64,000 nucleotides of DNA from Lucifuga dentata (taxonomy: Eukaryota; Chordata; Actinopteri; Ophidiiformes; Bythitidae), in NCBI GenBank assembly GCA_014773175.1, contig VXCM01001433.1:1-64000 (forward strand), read 5' to 3'. How positions within the stretch are numbered: the stretch's first letter is position 1; each line of letters begins with the position of its first letter. Of this stretch, positions 47,287-59,698 are shown one piece after another. Below the pieces are notes generated by a model. The model ran no database searches, was not told the DNA's origin, and was given only the letters and a program-made list of their open reading frames with translations. The translations under genes were made by a program, and so were the position numbers.

Positions 47287-50200
47287 CTGATTCCAAAATA
47301 TGACCGAGCCGGGGTTTTAATTACACAGTGCAGGGATTGTACAAACACCACTTTGTAGTGAGCGCTTCTCAAGGTCACTTCAAACCACCACTGTTAGAAT
47401 TGGTTTGAGAAATAAAAAGGATTTGTGAGAATCTTCTTTGGGTCATGACACCAAAAGCAGGGCTTAAGTTTGATTGGGGTGAAGAGGCAAGAATTATAGC
47501 AGCAACATCTTATCCCTCATTGAGCTTTTACCCACCTCTTGTTTCAATTAGCTGGAGAGGCTTAACTGACAGCATCTGTGTAAATCCACAACTAGTCACC
47601 ACTTCACCCCAACTGTTGAAAGAGCAAGAATTGATTAATGGAAAATTCTACCTTCCTCCTTCAGTTCTTCAATTGTATCTCCCTTATGTCATTTTGCTCC
47701 TTTTTTCACTTCATGTTCTCAATCTTTCTGTTCTATTTCTTTTAAGCTGTCATCTTCCTGTTAGCTGTGGTGTGGACACAGGGGATATCAGTCCTGCTCA
47801 AGGTTACAATAAAGCATGTTGGTCTTGGAGCCAAGGGACAACAGTCATAGCTCTGCTCAGGATATACTGCATATAACATAGAAACTCCTGTTTTTGCCTC
47901 TGAGGACAAGAGTCATGCACCATTGTGCCACAGACACTAAACCTTAATGTCCATCAACCACAAAATGTTCAAGGATTTTGTTTCACCAAAAGAGGAGAGT
48001 ACAGAGAACAAGCTGCAGTGTCACTTAGAAATCAGGAAACAGTAGCTCTTTTTATTCTACTAGGGGTTGTTTCAAGTGTCAAATACCAAATCTTCTAGCC
48101 TGACGAATCCGACGGATGTATTTAGTTGCATCACACAAAAACACAGGCAAGAAAATGGTACAAGCAATATGGAGCATTAACATCCTGCATTTACTTATTC
48201 AAAATCTTAACTCTAAATGCTTTTATGATCAGCTGTTTTGTTCCTTAAGCAGGCTGTTTTCATGTTACTGTGTATATGTACAGTATATTGCATACATGTG
48301 TGTGTGTACCCTTGTTTTAAGCAAAACACGAGGGAATGCCTGATGTAGACTCTAATTTAAACATTCTACCTCAGAGCCTCAGGTGATGCTGTCTATGTCT
48401 AGCCTTAGGGCAACAATACAAGGGCTCTTACATTTTTCACACCTGTAAGACAGATGAGGACCACATGGGCTGAGCATAACCAACCTCTGCAGACAGCTAT
48501 GGCAGCATAATACATTGGATTTTCCTGTGCCATATTTAAAGTTCTTTTTATTTAAAAAAAAAAAAAAAAAAAAGTGAATGCAAGGAAGAAAAGAACAAAA
48601 CAGAAACCTGGAAAATGCTTGAGGGATGAGAGATGTTGAGAGAAGAAAACAAAAGAACAGATGATGGAGATAGAGGGAAAATAATGCCTGTAGCAGGAAA
48701 AGAAACCAAACCAAGCTCATTACTGACCCGAGCACAGAGACATAAAGATGGGGAAAATAAAAAGAGGACAACACACAGTCAGGATAAGCAACAAAAAAGG
48801 ATCTATTTGGGATTTTTAATATGTTTATATATCATCGTTATCGCAATTTCATCACACTGTGACAGGAACAAATCTTGGAGTGTGTTGTCACAGGCAGTTC
48901 CTGGGTCAGCTGACTATGCCCTGTTAGAAGAGCCTGCAGGATCCTCTAATGAGCAGCAGGCCCTCTGAATAGCAAACAAGCTTACTTTTGAATGCTACAA
49001 CAGAGAAGATGAAAGAAGAGCCACCCTTTCACCCAAACACACAAAAATAAAGGAACATTCAGAATGTTGCCTGTTTTGAAACTCCTTATCCTTGCATCCA
49101 CACACCCTTTTTACTTTCTCTCATTCCATCTTCCCTGTTCTGTGTCATCTATCTTTATGTCTAAACCATCTTCTCTTTTCTGTCTTTTGCTGCACAAACC
49201 TGTTATCCACGGATGTTCCCTCGTTCTCTCTCTTTCTCTTTCCTCTTATCTTTTGTATCCTTGCTAGAACATAATAAGCTTGCTGACTCCTACTCTGTGT
49301 CTACCAGTGGTGTCGTGTTTTTATGGGGTGACAAATTAGCCCAGCAGACAACCATGCTGCCACTGCTGAGCAGTAAACAACAAGCCCGACTGAGTGGAAA
49401 AGCTGCATAAGATCCCTTCGCTCTCACTGCTCTTCATGCTGCCTTTTGCTATCCAATCTTACTTTCCCTCTGCCATACTCTTCCTCCCTCTGTTCTCAGA
49501 AGCATGCCCACTGCTTCCACATACCTCATGCCCAGCAAGCATAGCCATGGTGCAATGGGCCACAGCTTAACACCATCTCAGATACTGACAGTATGATTGC
49601 AGCTACGGAAATGGAGCAGAATAGTGACTAGCGAAGCCAAAATGACAAGTCAACAGGCTTGATAGTGGGCGGTCACTGGGTGATGAAACAGTGATATTTT
49701 CTGTCAGTTTGTAAGTTAAGGAAGCAGTGACATACCCTGATGCTACTTTAACAGACAAGACTCCAGTATATATTAGTTAAATTAGCATGAGTAAGTGATT
49801 TGAGGGAGAAATGGTTGTGATAGCATGGATGTTAACTCAAAATAAGGGATTTCTGCCATGGATGAGTTCAGCAGAAAGTCTCATTACACCTGCATTAACC
49901 ATTCTTTTTGACAATTACACTGAATCAAAATGTGAAAGGATTGCTCATAGTGACAAACCCACATAGAATTATTACCTTCCAATTGTAGTTGCTATGGTCC
50001 GCACACAATATACTTGAGTCTTAGCTGCTCTTTTTAATCTTGTTTCCAGCTAAGAAGAGCAGCTGCACCCATTAAAATTAAGGGTTAGTTAGGGTCTCAA
50101 GTGCCAGTTAAAGACAGATTTTTTTTTTTTTCCTCAGGAGTTGGTGAAGACCAAAACAGACTCTAAAAGTAGACTTAATTTCCGACTTATATTCATCAGG

Positions 50201-51073
50201 TAGATAGAAATTGCTCATGTAACCTGGCAAATGTTTGCTGAAATATCTTTTATACCAGCTTAATAATATTCAATGCTATGTCAGGACTGTGTCAGCTTGT
50301 TTCAAAATTCTTCATGGCCAAAAATTGATTAATGCATTAACAAGCATTAAGCATTAACAACCCTGTAATTGCTTTACCCTAAATCAAAAAGGTCAGAAAC
50401 GTTTACCCAATGTCAAAGCCAGGCATGTGAAGGATTAACAGTTATGACTCACTCAGTACCAGTGTTGCCTTTTTAACAATTTCATCACATTAACATGAGC
50501 ACACATGCACACAAATACACGGTAAAGCTAAATCAGTGCTTCCACTGTGATTTTAGTTTGGTTATCCAGCCTTCATTGGCCCCACTCTGGGAGTCAGGCA
50601 GCTAGTCAATAGGCAACAAGGAAGTCAAATAGCCAGCAAGCGAGAAAGTTCCAGCATGCCCTCTATGGCAGTGACATAGCACTTTTAAAGTCACTCTAGT
50701 TTACCTTCCTGTGCATATTGTTTGCCTCCATAAATCAATTTCCTGACTTTGAGGGCAGAGGGCTTGACAATAATCTCCTACCCAACACCATACCAATAAC
50801 TCCTCCACTTTCCTCCTACTCCTCGAACAAATTACACTTCAGCTCTGTACACTAAATACTAACAAGTAAACAAAAAGCCACTTCATGAAACCCTAATGGC
50901 AAAAACAACCCCCAGGGAAGGGGCATATATTTTATTAGTGTAATATGTAGGTGCCAGAGTAATTCCACTTTTTAGCGGTGAAATCTTAATTATGGTTAAA
51001 TGATGATCCCCCACAGGGCAAAAAGTGCCATCATCAGGGCAATCAAGTTACATGGTGGAAATATTTGTTGCAG
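47287..51073. other. stretch without a confirmed gene
   Basis: The longest frame of ordinary composition here (47445-47876, + strand, 143 codons) is hydrophobic in part but unrecognised and has no splice context. A poly-A run lies at about 48554-48573. Segment 50030-50230 is described separately. Confidence 0.5.
50030..50230 (+). repeat. possible dispersed repeat with exon-like structure
   Basis: A strong acceptor (t-run, cctcag at about 50145) is followed by GAGTTGGTGAAGACCAAAAC ... and a weak donor, CAG|gtagat (about 50207). The GAGTTGGTG.AGACCAAAACAGA wording is one I recall as recurrent in fish genomic sequence, which favours a dispersed repeat over a real exon. Neither reading is secure. 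Confidence 0.3.
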
Positions 51074-51184
51074 AAATTCATGTAAATACTTCTTCTTTTC
51101 CTTTCGGCTTTCCCTTCAGGGGTCACCACAGCGAATCATCTGCTTCCATCTAACCCTATCCTCTGCCTAAATTCATGTAAATAC
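51074..51184 (-). mobile_element. 79-bp SINE 3' fragment with perfect 16-bp target duplication
   Basis: The insert 51090-51168 reads CCTTTCGGCTTTCCCTTCAG then GGGTCACCACAGCGAATCAT, the reverse complement of a fish SINE 3' body of the DANA-related type. It is bounded by the perfect duplication aaattcatgtaaatac at 51074-51089 and 51169-51184. The orientation is minus, with an AAGAAGAA-type 3' tail. Most of the element is missing at its 5' end, as expected for aborted reverse transcription. Confidence 0.9.
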
Positions 51185-52670
51185 ATTACAACAAAATGTA
51201 TGCCAGCTCAAACGATCTTACAGTTACCGCCTAACGCATGTAATATGCTAACACAATACCACAAACTGCTTACAGTCAAGAAACTGAAACACAGATAGTC
51301 ACATCCAGTAAGTTGTTCGCACAGTCTAGTTCAACGAAGGATGAATTAGCCCCTAGAGCCATTAGTCATGTGTAACCCAGCCAGGCGTAATCAGGGCCTA
51401 ATTCAACAGAGATACCACCACTGAGGCGAAGGCCCAGCCCTCATTAATCAACACAGCATCAGCCACAGCACTGGCCTATGGCTTTAGTCTTTATTAATGA
51501 GACCCCATTTTAACTCCCTCTGCTACTGGTCAAGCTGCAGCAATGCAAAATGGCAAAGATCTTAAATCCAGAGCTCTGGGGGTCACAGAGAGCAAGATAC
51601 AAATGCACTCAATTAATTTAATTTTGAAAAGCACAAAACAGTTTAAGACCTCTAAATCAGGCATCATGTAATCTGCTACAGTAAGACACTATCTCCCAAA
51701 GGAATCAGTTAAATACAGTAAGAGAAAGAATAGCTTAGGACTTATGTACTTGCTCAATGAATTCATTATGCAGCACAAATGTCACTGACAGATTTCATGA
51801 GTTTGGGGATTTTATTTGTCATTTTGTGGGCTGCAGTACAGTGAAAGACTACAGTAAATGGCAAGAATCTTTGTGCTTCCGTTTCTGGGATCCATAAACT
51901 ACATCCCATAATACAATTTAAAAAAGCTTTCAGTTCCATTCAGCAAAGTAGCAAAGGAAGAATATTATGTTAGAAGTTAATTTTGAAAATTACCCAAGAC
52001 AAACTACAGTATATATCTGCAGAATGTATCTCACTGCTAATGTATTAAGAGTGGTGACTCATTATTACCATTCTATACAATAGCCCCTTCAGTCAGATAC
52101 TGGATTTTTAATGGTGCATATTTCACTCACTGAAATGTCTCAGGCTAGTTGTTAGAGATGGTGATTTTAATGAGAAGTTGTGAAAATTAAGCCTGTTTAA
52201 ATGCAGCATCTGACAGTTTACTTAAAGCAGAAACTGAGGAGACAGAGTGAAGGAAGAATCAATGATAAATAGATAAAGGCTTGAAATCATATCATGTATT
52301 AAAATAGCAGCTATTAAATTACAGAGAAATGGTTTGGGATGGTGTGTGTGTGTATCATAGTCAAGGTAGAGTAGGAAGAGCTAAGCAGTTGAAGGCTGAG
52401 GTAACAACCTCCCTACAGACTACATCTGATCCCTCCGCTCTGCTCGACATTGGCAGGACTACTTATTGGCCTCAGTGATGCAGTGGTGTGCTACAGCACG
52501 TATCACTCCTCTCTGCTCCCACTGTAGACCACATTTATGACCCGAGATTCCCCAGACTGAGCCCCTGCTATGCAACCAAATCACGATGCTAATTAGGTGC
52601 TGGTGAAACTAGCATTTGAGTGTGTTTGGATTATAAGTATTGAGTGTGAGTAGGTTTATGCATACTATAT

Positions 52671-52718
<48 letters not shown>

Positions 52719-53091
52719 TAAGGGTATGTAAGCCATGTGGAGAACGCAGATCATTTCCTGGAGCTTGGAACGGCTTTTTTTGAAAGTCAAAGCATCAGTG
52801 TGTTCTTGCTCCAAGATACAAGCAAAATGCATCCAGGTAGAGTGAGAAACAAATTTTCATCTCCCTTTTATTTATGCAAATTTGTCTACTGGAGTTTCTG
52901 TGTGTTTTGGCCACAAACGGACATTGGAGATGTTCCCTAACTGACATTACTGATATTTGCTGTATGAACACACTGACTTTATATGCAAAGCATGGCTGTA
53001 CACACGTGTGTGACAGTTCAGACCAATTCAGAACTTACAAGGAACTCCAAATGTTTTGATTTCTCATCCAGGCTGTCTCTTTTTTGTCAAC
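51185..53091. other. gene-free stretch
   Basis: Segment 51340-51560 is rich in TAAT cores. Segment 52400-52620 is GC-richer and contains an acceptor-like CTCCCACTGTAG. A GA microsatellite lies at 52673-52716. No gene recognised. Confidence 0.5.
52673..52716. repeat. (GA)22 microsatellite
   Basis: Uninterrupted AG repeats. Confidence 0.95.
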
Positions 53092-53094
53092 TTA

Positions 53095-53830
53095 AGCCTC
53101 ATTTATACTTTACATTAACTACACTTGCATGCACATTAGATGGCGGCCACACGTTGGCTAAGCATCATTTGTGCGCATCATCCAGAATTAACACGATGCT
53201 ACAGACGCAGCAGTACCTAAAGAAACCACGGAGGCAGTGTAGTGAACGTTTGTCATGACATGGCAGCACAGATGGGGCCAACAACGTAAATAAACAATGT
53301 AAATCCTGAAAGCGTACAGTACTTATTACCTGTGCACGGACAACCGAGACAAACAGAGAAAAGGCTGCAAGTTCTGAGAAGCTGATTGACCATGTCATTA
53401 TGGTCGATCATACCATGAATTATCAACTATGAATTATCCCCACTTCTTTGATGTCTAGAGAAGCGGAGATGCAGCTGAGGTTTTTTTGTTTTGTTTGGTT
53501 TTGTTTTGTTTTGTTTTTTTTATTATTATTATTAAGCGGCTTCAAAATTACACGAGACACCAAGCCACCAACAAAACCTTCCCAGAAAATGATTTGGTAA
53601 GTGCTCTTTATGTTTATTTGTTGCTGTAAATGCTTGTGTAGCTTAGCCCTCCCCTGGTCAATTGTGTACTGTAAATCAAGTCATGGCACCTCACATCGCC
53701 GCCTGGAGGATAGAGTGTTAACCCTCCTGATCTACGTTAACTATTGATGCGAGTATGTACACAATTCCGCTCACAATACACTAAACGAGCGCACAGGTTT
53801 GCGTAGTGAACGTCAAGTATAAATGAGGCT
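53095..53830. mobile_element. PIF/Harbinger-type MITE with TTA target site
   Basis: Both ends begin AGCCTCATTTATACTT (16 bases identical in inverted orientation), with similarity continuing about 15 more bases. TTA lies directly outside each end (53092-53094, 53831-53833), the 3-base target typical of PIF/Harbinger elements. Length is 736 bases. The interior has a GTTTT/ATT low-complexity block (53481-53535) and no intact transposase or MYB-like frame. Confidence 0.85.
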
Positions 53831-54188
53831 TTATAAGTGCAGAGTTTTCAAGTTTAAAAATCTTCAATCAAAACAGACATCGTTGCCCATTTTGTGCCAC
53901 ACAGAGCATCGGATTACCACTTTTTGCATCTTGCCAATGACTTTGTTTGCAATCATGCTAAACTCTAAATTATGATTCATGTTGGGCAATGCCACTGAAT
54001 GGCAGCAATGCTGATGTTTGCTACTGGACCAAGTTTCTCTCAGAGTGAAAAAGAGTGAAAATAAAAAAAAAAAAANAAAAAAAAAAAAAGAAAATCCAGA
54101 GCAGCTGGGAGTGGAGTGATTACAGAACACTTTGACTAGGAAGCAGAAATTGCAGCTTCCCAACTCTAAGTGTGTGCACGTGCGTGCA

Positions 54189-54308
<120 letters not shown>

Positions 54309-54596
54309 GTTGTGTTTTCACAAGGTACATGAAGGACCTACTACTTTTTCCGGCTGAGAGTCCCAATCATCTGAGTCGCTCTCGCTCCTGGACCTTATTG
54401 GAGAGTGCAGTAATGAGACACTTGGGAGTTTCTAGTAGTGAGAGGGAGAGACACCTGCCTGATAACACACACATACACACACTTCAAAGTGACTAATTTC
54501 TGACAAAGTAAGGTTATTTTGGTTGGTCAAAAAATATTTTAGTTCTGAGTTAATGGTTAGTAGAAATGAGCTAACTTGTTTCTTCATGTGAGCACA

Positions 54597-54597
<1 letters not shown>

Positions 54598-54629
<32 letters not shown>
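54598..54629. repeat. (CA)16 microsatellite
   Basis: Uninterrupted CA repeats. Confidence 0.95.
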
Positions 54630-54632
<3 letters not shown>

Positions 54633-56956
54633 GATAACTTTACTGCATTTTACACTAGCTGAAAAAAGAAAACAACCATTAGCAAGCGTGAGAAGGGTTT
54701 CTCAGAATGAAAGCATGAGTGTATAGAGAGAGAAACCAGAGACAGTGACATGTAAGAGTGGGATCAGGCTTAGGTGGGTGACAGTGGGGTGGGTGAGAAT
54801 GAAGATGACACAATCAGTCTCCACTCAGAGAGGCTTCTCATCAATTATTCCAATGATAATTGCAGCACTGAAGGAGCTCCTCACATTCTGTTATTAAAGA
54901 CAAGGTACTTTCCTCTCTTCTGTCACTGCTACACTTTGTGTCCCCACTTCAGTTTCTCGAGAGAAGTTAGAAGTTTATTTCCCTCTCCACCCCTCCTCTC
55001 ATTTCTCTCTCATCTCTGCTGCACAAGGCCACCATAAACCATTATTTTACCTCCTGCTGTTAGTCATAGTGTCTGAGGATGTCACTGATAGACAGCAGCA
55101 ATCTTGTACTTTGGTTCAAACATAAAGATCAATAAATCCACAAATCCTGCAGTTCAGTCCCTGTGTAACGGATATGCTTGTACATATACATGTTAACTTA
55201 TGTAAAGTTGATATTTTGATATCAATGAGATGCTCAATATAAATTTTTACCAAGTAAAAGACAAGGAGCAAAACAAACCACCATATCTTCACCACTACTC
55301 GTTATCCCTCATCATCATGAGCATGTATTTCATCTTTGAAGAACAGTGGTGACATTCACTCTGGCGTTTGCTTGACAGAGAGTCACATTGTCTTGGAGTT
55401 CATTTAAAATTGAGGTTAATTCAGATGTTCATTCTGCAATGTTTGACCTTTTTTCCTCTGAGCACCTACTGTATTTCCTTGGTTTGTTCTTGATGAACTT
55501 TGACTTTTTGTGAGGTGTTTGTAGCTCCTGTAGCTTCTCACCAAATTAGTTTGTGTATTTTCCACACAAACTGCTGTTGCTGCTTCCAGAAATGTAAAAT
55601 GTGTCACTTTTGAGAAAGAAATACCCATAAATAGCGCGTTTGGAAGCGCAAATATGAAAGCATTTATGTATAAAATACTCACTGATCTGACAGAGTGCAA
55701 AATGAATATTTATTACTTCTGCTACCTTCACAGTTCCAGCTGTAACATTGCAGCCTTCCCCAGAAGGACAGAATGACATAAATTGACGTAGGAAAGAAAT
55801 GTGATGTCATCACTCAGATCCCACATCATTAAACATATGTTGAACAGACAGGCCATGCTTTGACCCATGGAAGCAAAAATACAAAAAAGGAGACATATGG
55901 AGCGCACGCAAGTCAGCCAAGAAAATCTTAAGTCAGCAATCTCAGATCGTTGCATGAGAGAGAATCGTATCATGCAGTGGAAAGCGGCCATAATCATCCC
56001 ATCTGAAAGCAAAAAATACCACCAATGCATTATGGAGGCCATAGAAATCCAGAAAAAGGCCCAGTAGACAGTAAGCTAAGATCTGTAACCTTATCCTAAA
56101 AATGCCGCCATGGGACACTGGACAAACCTATCTTGCCACATCACATCACGCTGCCAGTCTTTGAATGTTCAATCCATCACTTACAAACCTCTGTATTATC
56201 ATAGCGTAGACATGGTGTTTTATGCACCACTCAACAGTCATAATATCTATCATTTGTCCTCCACAGCTGTCCTTGCTGAACAGGCAATATGAGTACCAGC
56301 AGCAGAACAGAAATTCTATCTCCCAAGCCCTGCAGAAAGTAATAATTTTCTTGAGATTATAGAAACACATGTAGCAACAATATCCTCTGCATTGATCTCA
56401 TACGGTACGAACTAAAGCTGCCAGGAGAATAATTTCATGCTAGGTAGGCTCTCTTCCCCTCCTCCCCTCCTCACCCATAACTGAATAACCACACCCAGAG
56501 GGCTTCTCCACAGCAGGTGAAGAACCTTACACACGCACACATTCATGCACACACACTCCCTCATCTCATCACACCCAACACACATACTTGCACACAGACA
56601 GCAAGCACACAGGAGGCCATGTTCCCCTCAACATTAAGACACAACATTACGTTACAGCTCTATTAGCTAACTAATCTGAGAGAACTTTATTTTATTAGCC
56701 CCTTAAGACTCCTGCCAAGGCCCTTTTCATCCTTTATGGATTTAGTAAATGTGCAGGCTCTGTCTCACTGCCCCTTCTCTCCTCATCCTGTCTCTTTTAA
56801 TCTTTCAATCTCTCCATCTTGCAGGCTTGCTCACACATTTTCAAGTCCAGTTCTGTGGTACTGCAGGGTTGCAGCAACTGTGCATTTCACGGATACACAC
56901 CCACACATACAAATGAGTGAGCCTGTTATTTTTGTTTTGTTTTGTTTTTTTTTCAG

Positions 56957-57032
56957 CCAAGACCCACTGCAGGTCAAATGTGCAATAGAACTGTTTGAAG
57001 AGCCTGAACTGAAAGCCATGGAAACACAGTAG
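56957..57032 (+). other. candidate terminal coding exon (unidentified)
   Basis: A very strong acceptor, gttttgtttttttttcag, precedes an open frame reading QDPLQVKCAIELFEEP then ELKAMETQ and a TAG stop at 57030-57032. An AATAAA lies at 57089-57094, 57 bases beyond the stop, followed by a T-rich stretch. Acidic composition and the order acceptor-frame-stop-polyA signal fit a last exon, but it is only 25 codons, no upstream exon is visible, and I do not recognise the peptide. Confidence 0.25.
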
Positions 57033-57481
57033 GAACTTCATAGTTTCTGGAAAAATTGACCTCCAATAGCAATTAAAAAAAGGCTGGGAATAAAATTACC
57101 TCACTGACTCCTCTCACCAGTGTTTTCTCATATGCTTTTAACTTTATCTACACCACCCAAAGCAGCATATTATGAGGTGTGTGGGCAGAGGTGAGCACTC
57201 AGCATATTGGTGGGAAGGCAAGAAGACGTGATCAGTGGGTAAAGTGGGTCTAGAAAAAGAGAGTGATAAGTACTACCATGACAGATACTTCCAGAATTAA
57301 TATTACTCGAATACTTTGACCACACAAGATGTTGACTGGGCAAAACCACTTTCAGCTGAGGCAATGCTGGCCCATAATGCCTTTCATTTTAATTCACAGA
57401 TTTATCCTGCAGTCATATCAAAATGAGATCTCAAGTATAAGGCTGATTCAAATGCATTTTGTTGAAAAAAGGGGAAAATGA

Positions 57482-57753
57482 ATCCATCTGTCCATTTTCT
57501 GTTCTCGCTTATCCTGTGTAGGGTCACAGGGGCTGGAGCGTATCCCAGCATGCACTGGATGAGAGGTGGGGTACACCATGGACAAGCTCCCAGTCTATCA
57601 CAGGACTAACACAGATAGGCACCAAGAATCACTCAAATTCACATCTGGTAATTTGGATTCCTATTCATTTAATCTGCATGTTTCACAGCTGTGGGAGAAA
57701 ACTGAGGCACCAGATGAAACACACAGGGACACACTGAGAATATGCAAACCCAT
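57482..57753 (-). mobile_element. 5'-truncated DANA-like SINE
   Basis: In reverse orientation: ATCC-type tail (57482-57495), TTATCCTGTGTAGGGTCACA, GGGGCTGGAGCGTATCCCAG, CCAGTCTATCACAGG, and the distal half ending ATATGCAAACCC. The tRNA-like head with the B box is missing. Open frames through it (57566-57865) are not genes. Confidence 0.8.
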
Positions 57754-57856
57754 AATCTTCTTGGGAAAAAAAGAAATATCCAATGTGTTTGTATGCATGG
57801 CCACTATAAGTATAATACTGTATAATACCAGTTATAGTAGAGATGGGCAGTCTTGT

Positions 57857-57961
57857 CTGAATTAAAGGACGTCAGAGTAGTCCTTTAAGTCAGAGAAAAT
57901 TATATATATATTTTTATGATATAAAAAAATCTTTAATATCATAAAAAAATATATATATAAT
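57857..57961. repeat. two adjacent inverted repeats (hairpins)
   Basis: First: ctgaattaaaggac (57857-57870) pairs with 57880-57893 at 13 of 14 positions around a 9-base loop. Second: an AT-only arm of 24 bases (57899-57922) pairs with 57936-57961 apart from two extra bases, around a 13-base loop. The arms are AT-rich and could extrude as cruciforms. AGATGGGCAGTC just upstream faintly recalls a hAT end. Confidence 0.8.
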
Positions 57962-59476
57962 GAGATGCTATTTCACACAGCAAAGACCATATATTTAATG
58001 AATGAAGCAGTTGTTTGGGTTGTCATCAAGTAACTAAATTTTCACAAAAGACTACACAGTATCAGTCAGTCAGCTGAGCAGATGACAGTGTTTGATCCAT
58101 CAGGCTTTGTACATTTGCATTTGTAGTAATTAATCAAAACAGTCCATCACTGCCAAAAAAAAAAAAATCTGAATTTTTTTGCCAGCAGGAAACGACAGCA
58201 ATCAGTTATAACCAAATGCTGGGAGTCTGCCTCTCTGTCTGCACCTCCAAAACAAATTTTCCTCATTGGTGAATCCCAATTACATCACTTTCATTTTCCA
58301 TTTGAAGACTGTTATGCTCACCACCACCAGCGATCAACTGATGTATTCATGAAGTATACATACATTAATACATATAGAAATGTAAAGACTAGAGCTCATG
58401 CCCTGGTGAGACCAGCAGTGTACAGAGCTGACTGACTGCTACGTGGTGCAGCAGCGGGAGTCGAGGTGACTCAGCAGGTGGCTCGAGGCCTTTGCTGAAG
58501 CACTCTCCAGCTGCTTTGCTGTCATAGAGCTTATCCATTACCTTGCTGCTGTGTATGTGCTGGTGTGAAGCTGTGGTGTGGAAGATCAGAGCAAAACAGA
58601 AGTGACATCAAACAGAGGCCAGGTCCCTCATCCACTGTACTGGAGGGAAGCATCTCGCTCAATATGGAGGGGCTGATGGCAGGGTGGCCCAAAGGCAGGA
58701 CTGGGCCCTGTGCCAGAAGAAAGCAAGGCACTGTCTGGCTATATATACTCACATACTGTGCGTGTACACACAAAGACAGGCACAATGGTGCACAATCACT
58801 CAACCAAGAATAAACACGACACCAATGCATGCATACAGTAGTAGCTCAAATAATGCCATCAGAGATAGCCTAATGATATCGGAGGGCAGAGTGTGCGGGG
58901 CCCCTTTGATCTTCTCTCTTTTCCCTCCTCACCTCTCAAAGCTTGTTACACAGAGAGGCAGAGCATGAAAGCAAGGAAGATAGAGACAGAGAGAATAAGG
59001 GAGAAAGGAAGAATGCCAACATTCATTAAAAATCAAGAAAAAGAGCAAGAGATGGGATAGGAGAGGAGGCTTCAGGTAAAAATCAAAGTGGTTCTGCTCG
59101 CCTGGCCACCTGCAGTGGAAGCAATGGGCAGTTGACAGCCTATGGCTCTCACGGCTTCCCCCGAACCTCTTGCGAAAGAACAGGGCTGAAATTGGCTGCA
59201 GACATTGCTGCAGTCCAATGGCTTGTCTCTCTGAGCAGCATGTCTGTCTATTCTGTCAGTCCAGCTGCTAGCTGCCAGGGTTAAACCCTGTGCCTCATGC
59301 TTCCCCCTCCTCCCATAACAGGCTGAGAAAAGTAGTTTCTGAGCACTCCTGTCCATCACATTTCAAAGCCTCTGCTACCAGTGATAACAGAGAAATATAT
59401 GTCAGTCAGTCAGGGAGAGAACAGTGCAAAAAAGCAAAAGACCCATAAGGGCTCTGTTAGTGCAACATCAAACAGC
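57962..59476. other. gene-free stretch
   Basis: GC-richer patches at 58390-58560 and 59090-59330 show no recognisable frame, RNA gene or repeat. Confidence 0.5.
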
Positions 59477-59698
59477 TTATTTGTGTTTGTCAGTTGATAT
59501 ATCATTGCGGCGAACCATCATATCCCTTGACGTGATGGTCTCTTCCAGCAAGTATGTTTGATTTTGCCAGTAGCGATGGATCATAGCTGGAGATATATTT
59601 TGGGGAATCTGAAAAGGCTGGTGGATCAAAAGACCAGGACCGATGTGGGCCGATGTGTTTTTGCACCTGAGGGGCAATGCAGCAGCTGCTGAGGCCAC
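59477..59698 (-). other. unassigned 73-codon open frame, possible terminal exon at 59477-59608
   Basis: The frame opens MASAAAALPLRCKNTS and closes SRDMMVRRNDISTDKHK at a TAA (59477-59479). Inside it, ccagccttttcag forms an acceptor at 59609, giving a 132-base segment that starts IPQNISPAMIHRYWQNQTY. Composition is not low-complexity. I do not recognise the protein, no partner exon is evident, and there is no AATAAA close by. It may be chance or a relic of a gene or transposon. Confidence 0.2.

Noticed and set aside
47445..47876. 143-codon + strand frame of ordinary composition
   Set aside because: No recognisable domain, no splice or promoter context, and a partly hydrophobic AT-driven composition. 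A chance frame of this size is plausible in 64 kb.
48379..48774. 131-codon minus-strand frame
   Set aside because: Rich in F/L from a poly-A run read in antisense; no domain.
53165..53398. Minus-strand 77-codon frame inside the Harbinger element
   Set aside because: No DDE or MYB-like motif; the element looks non-coding.
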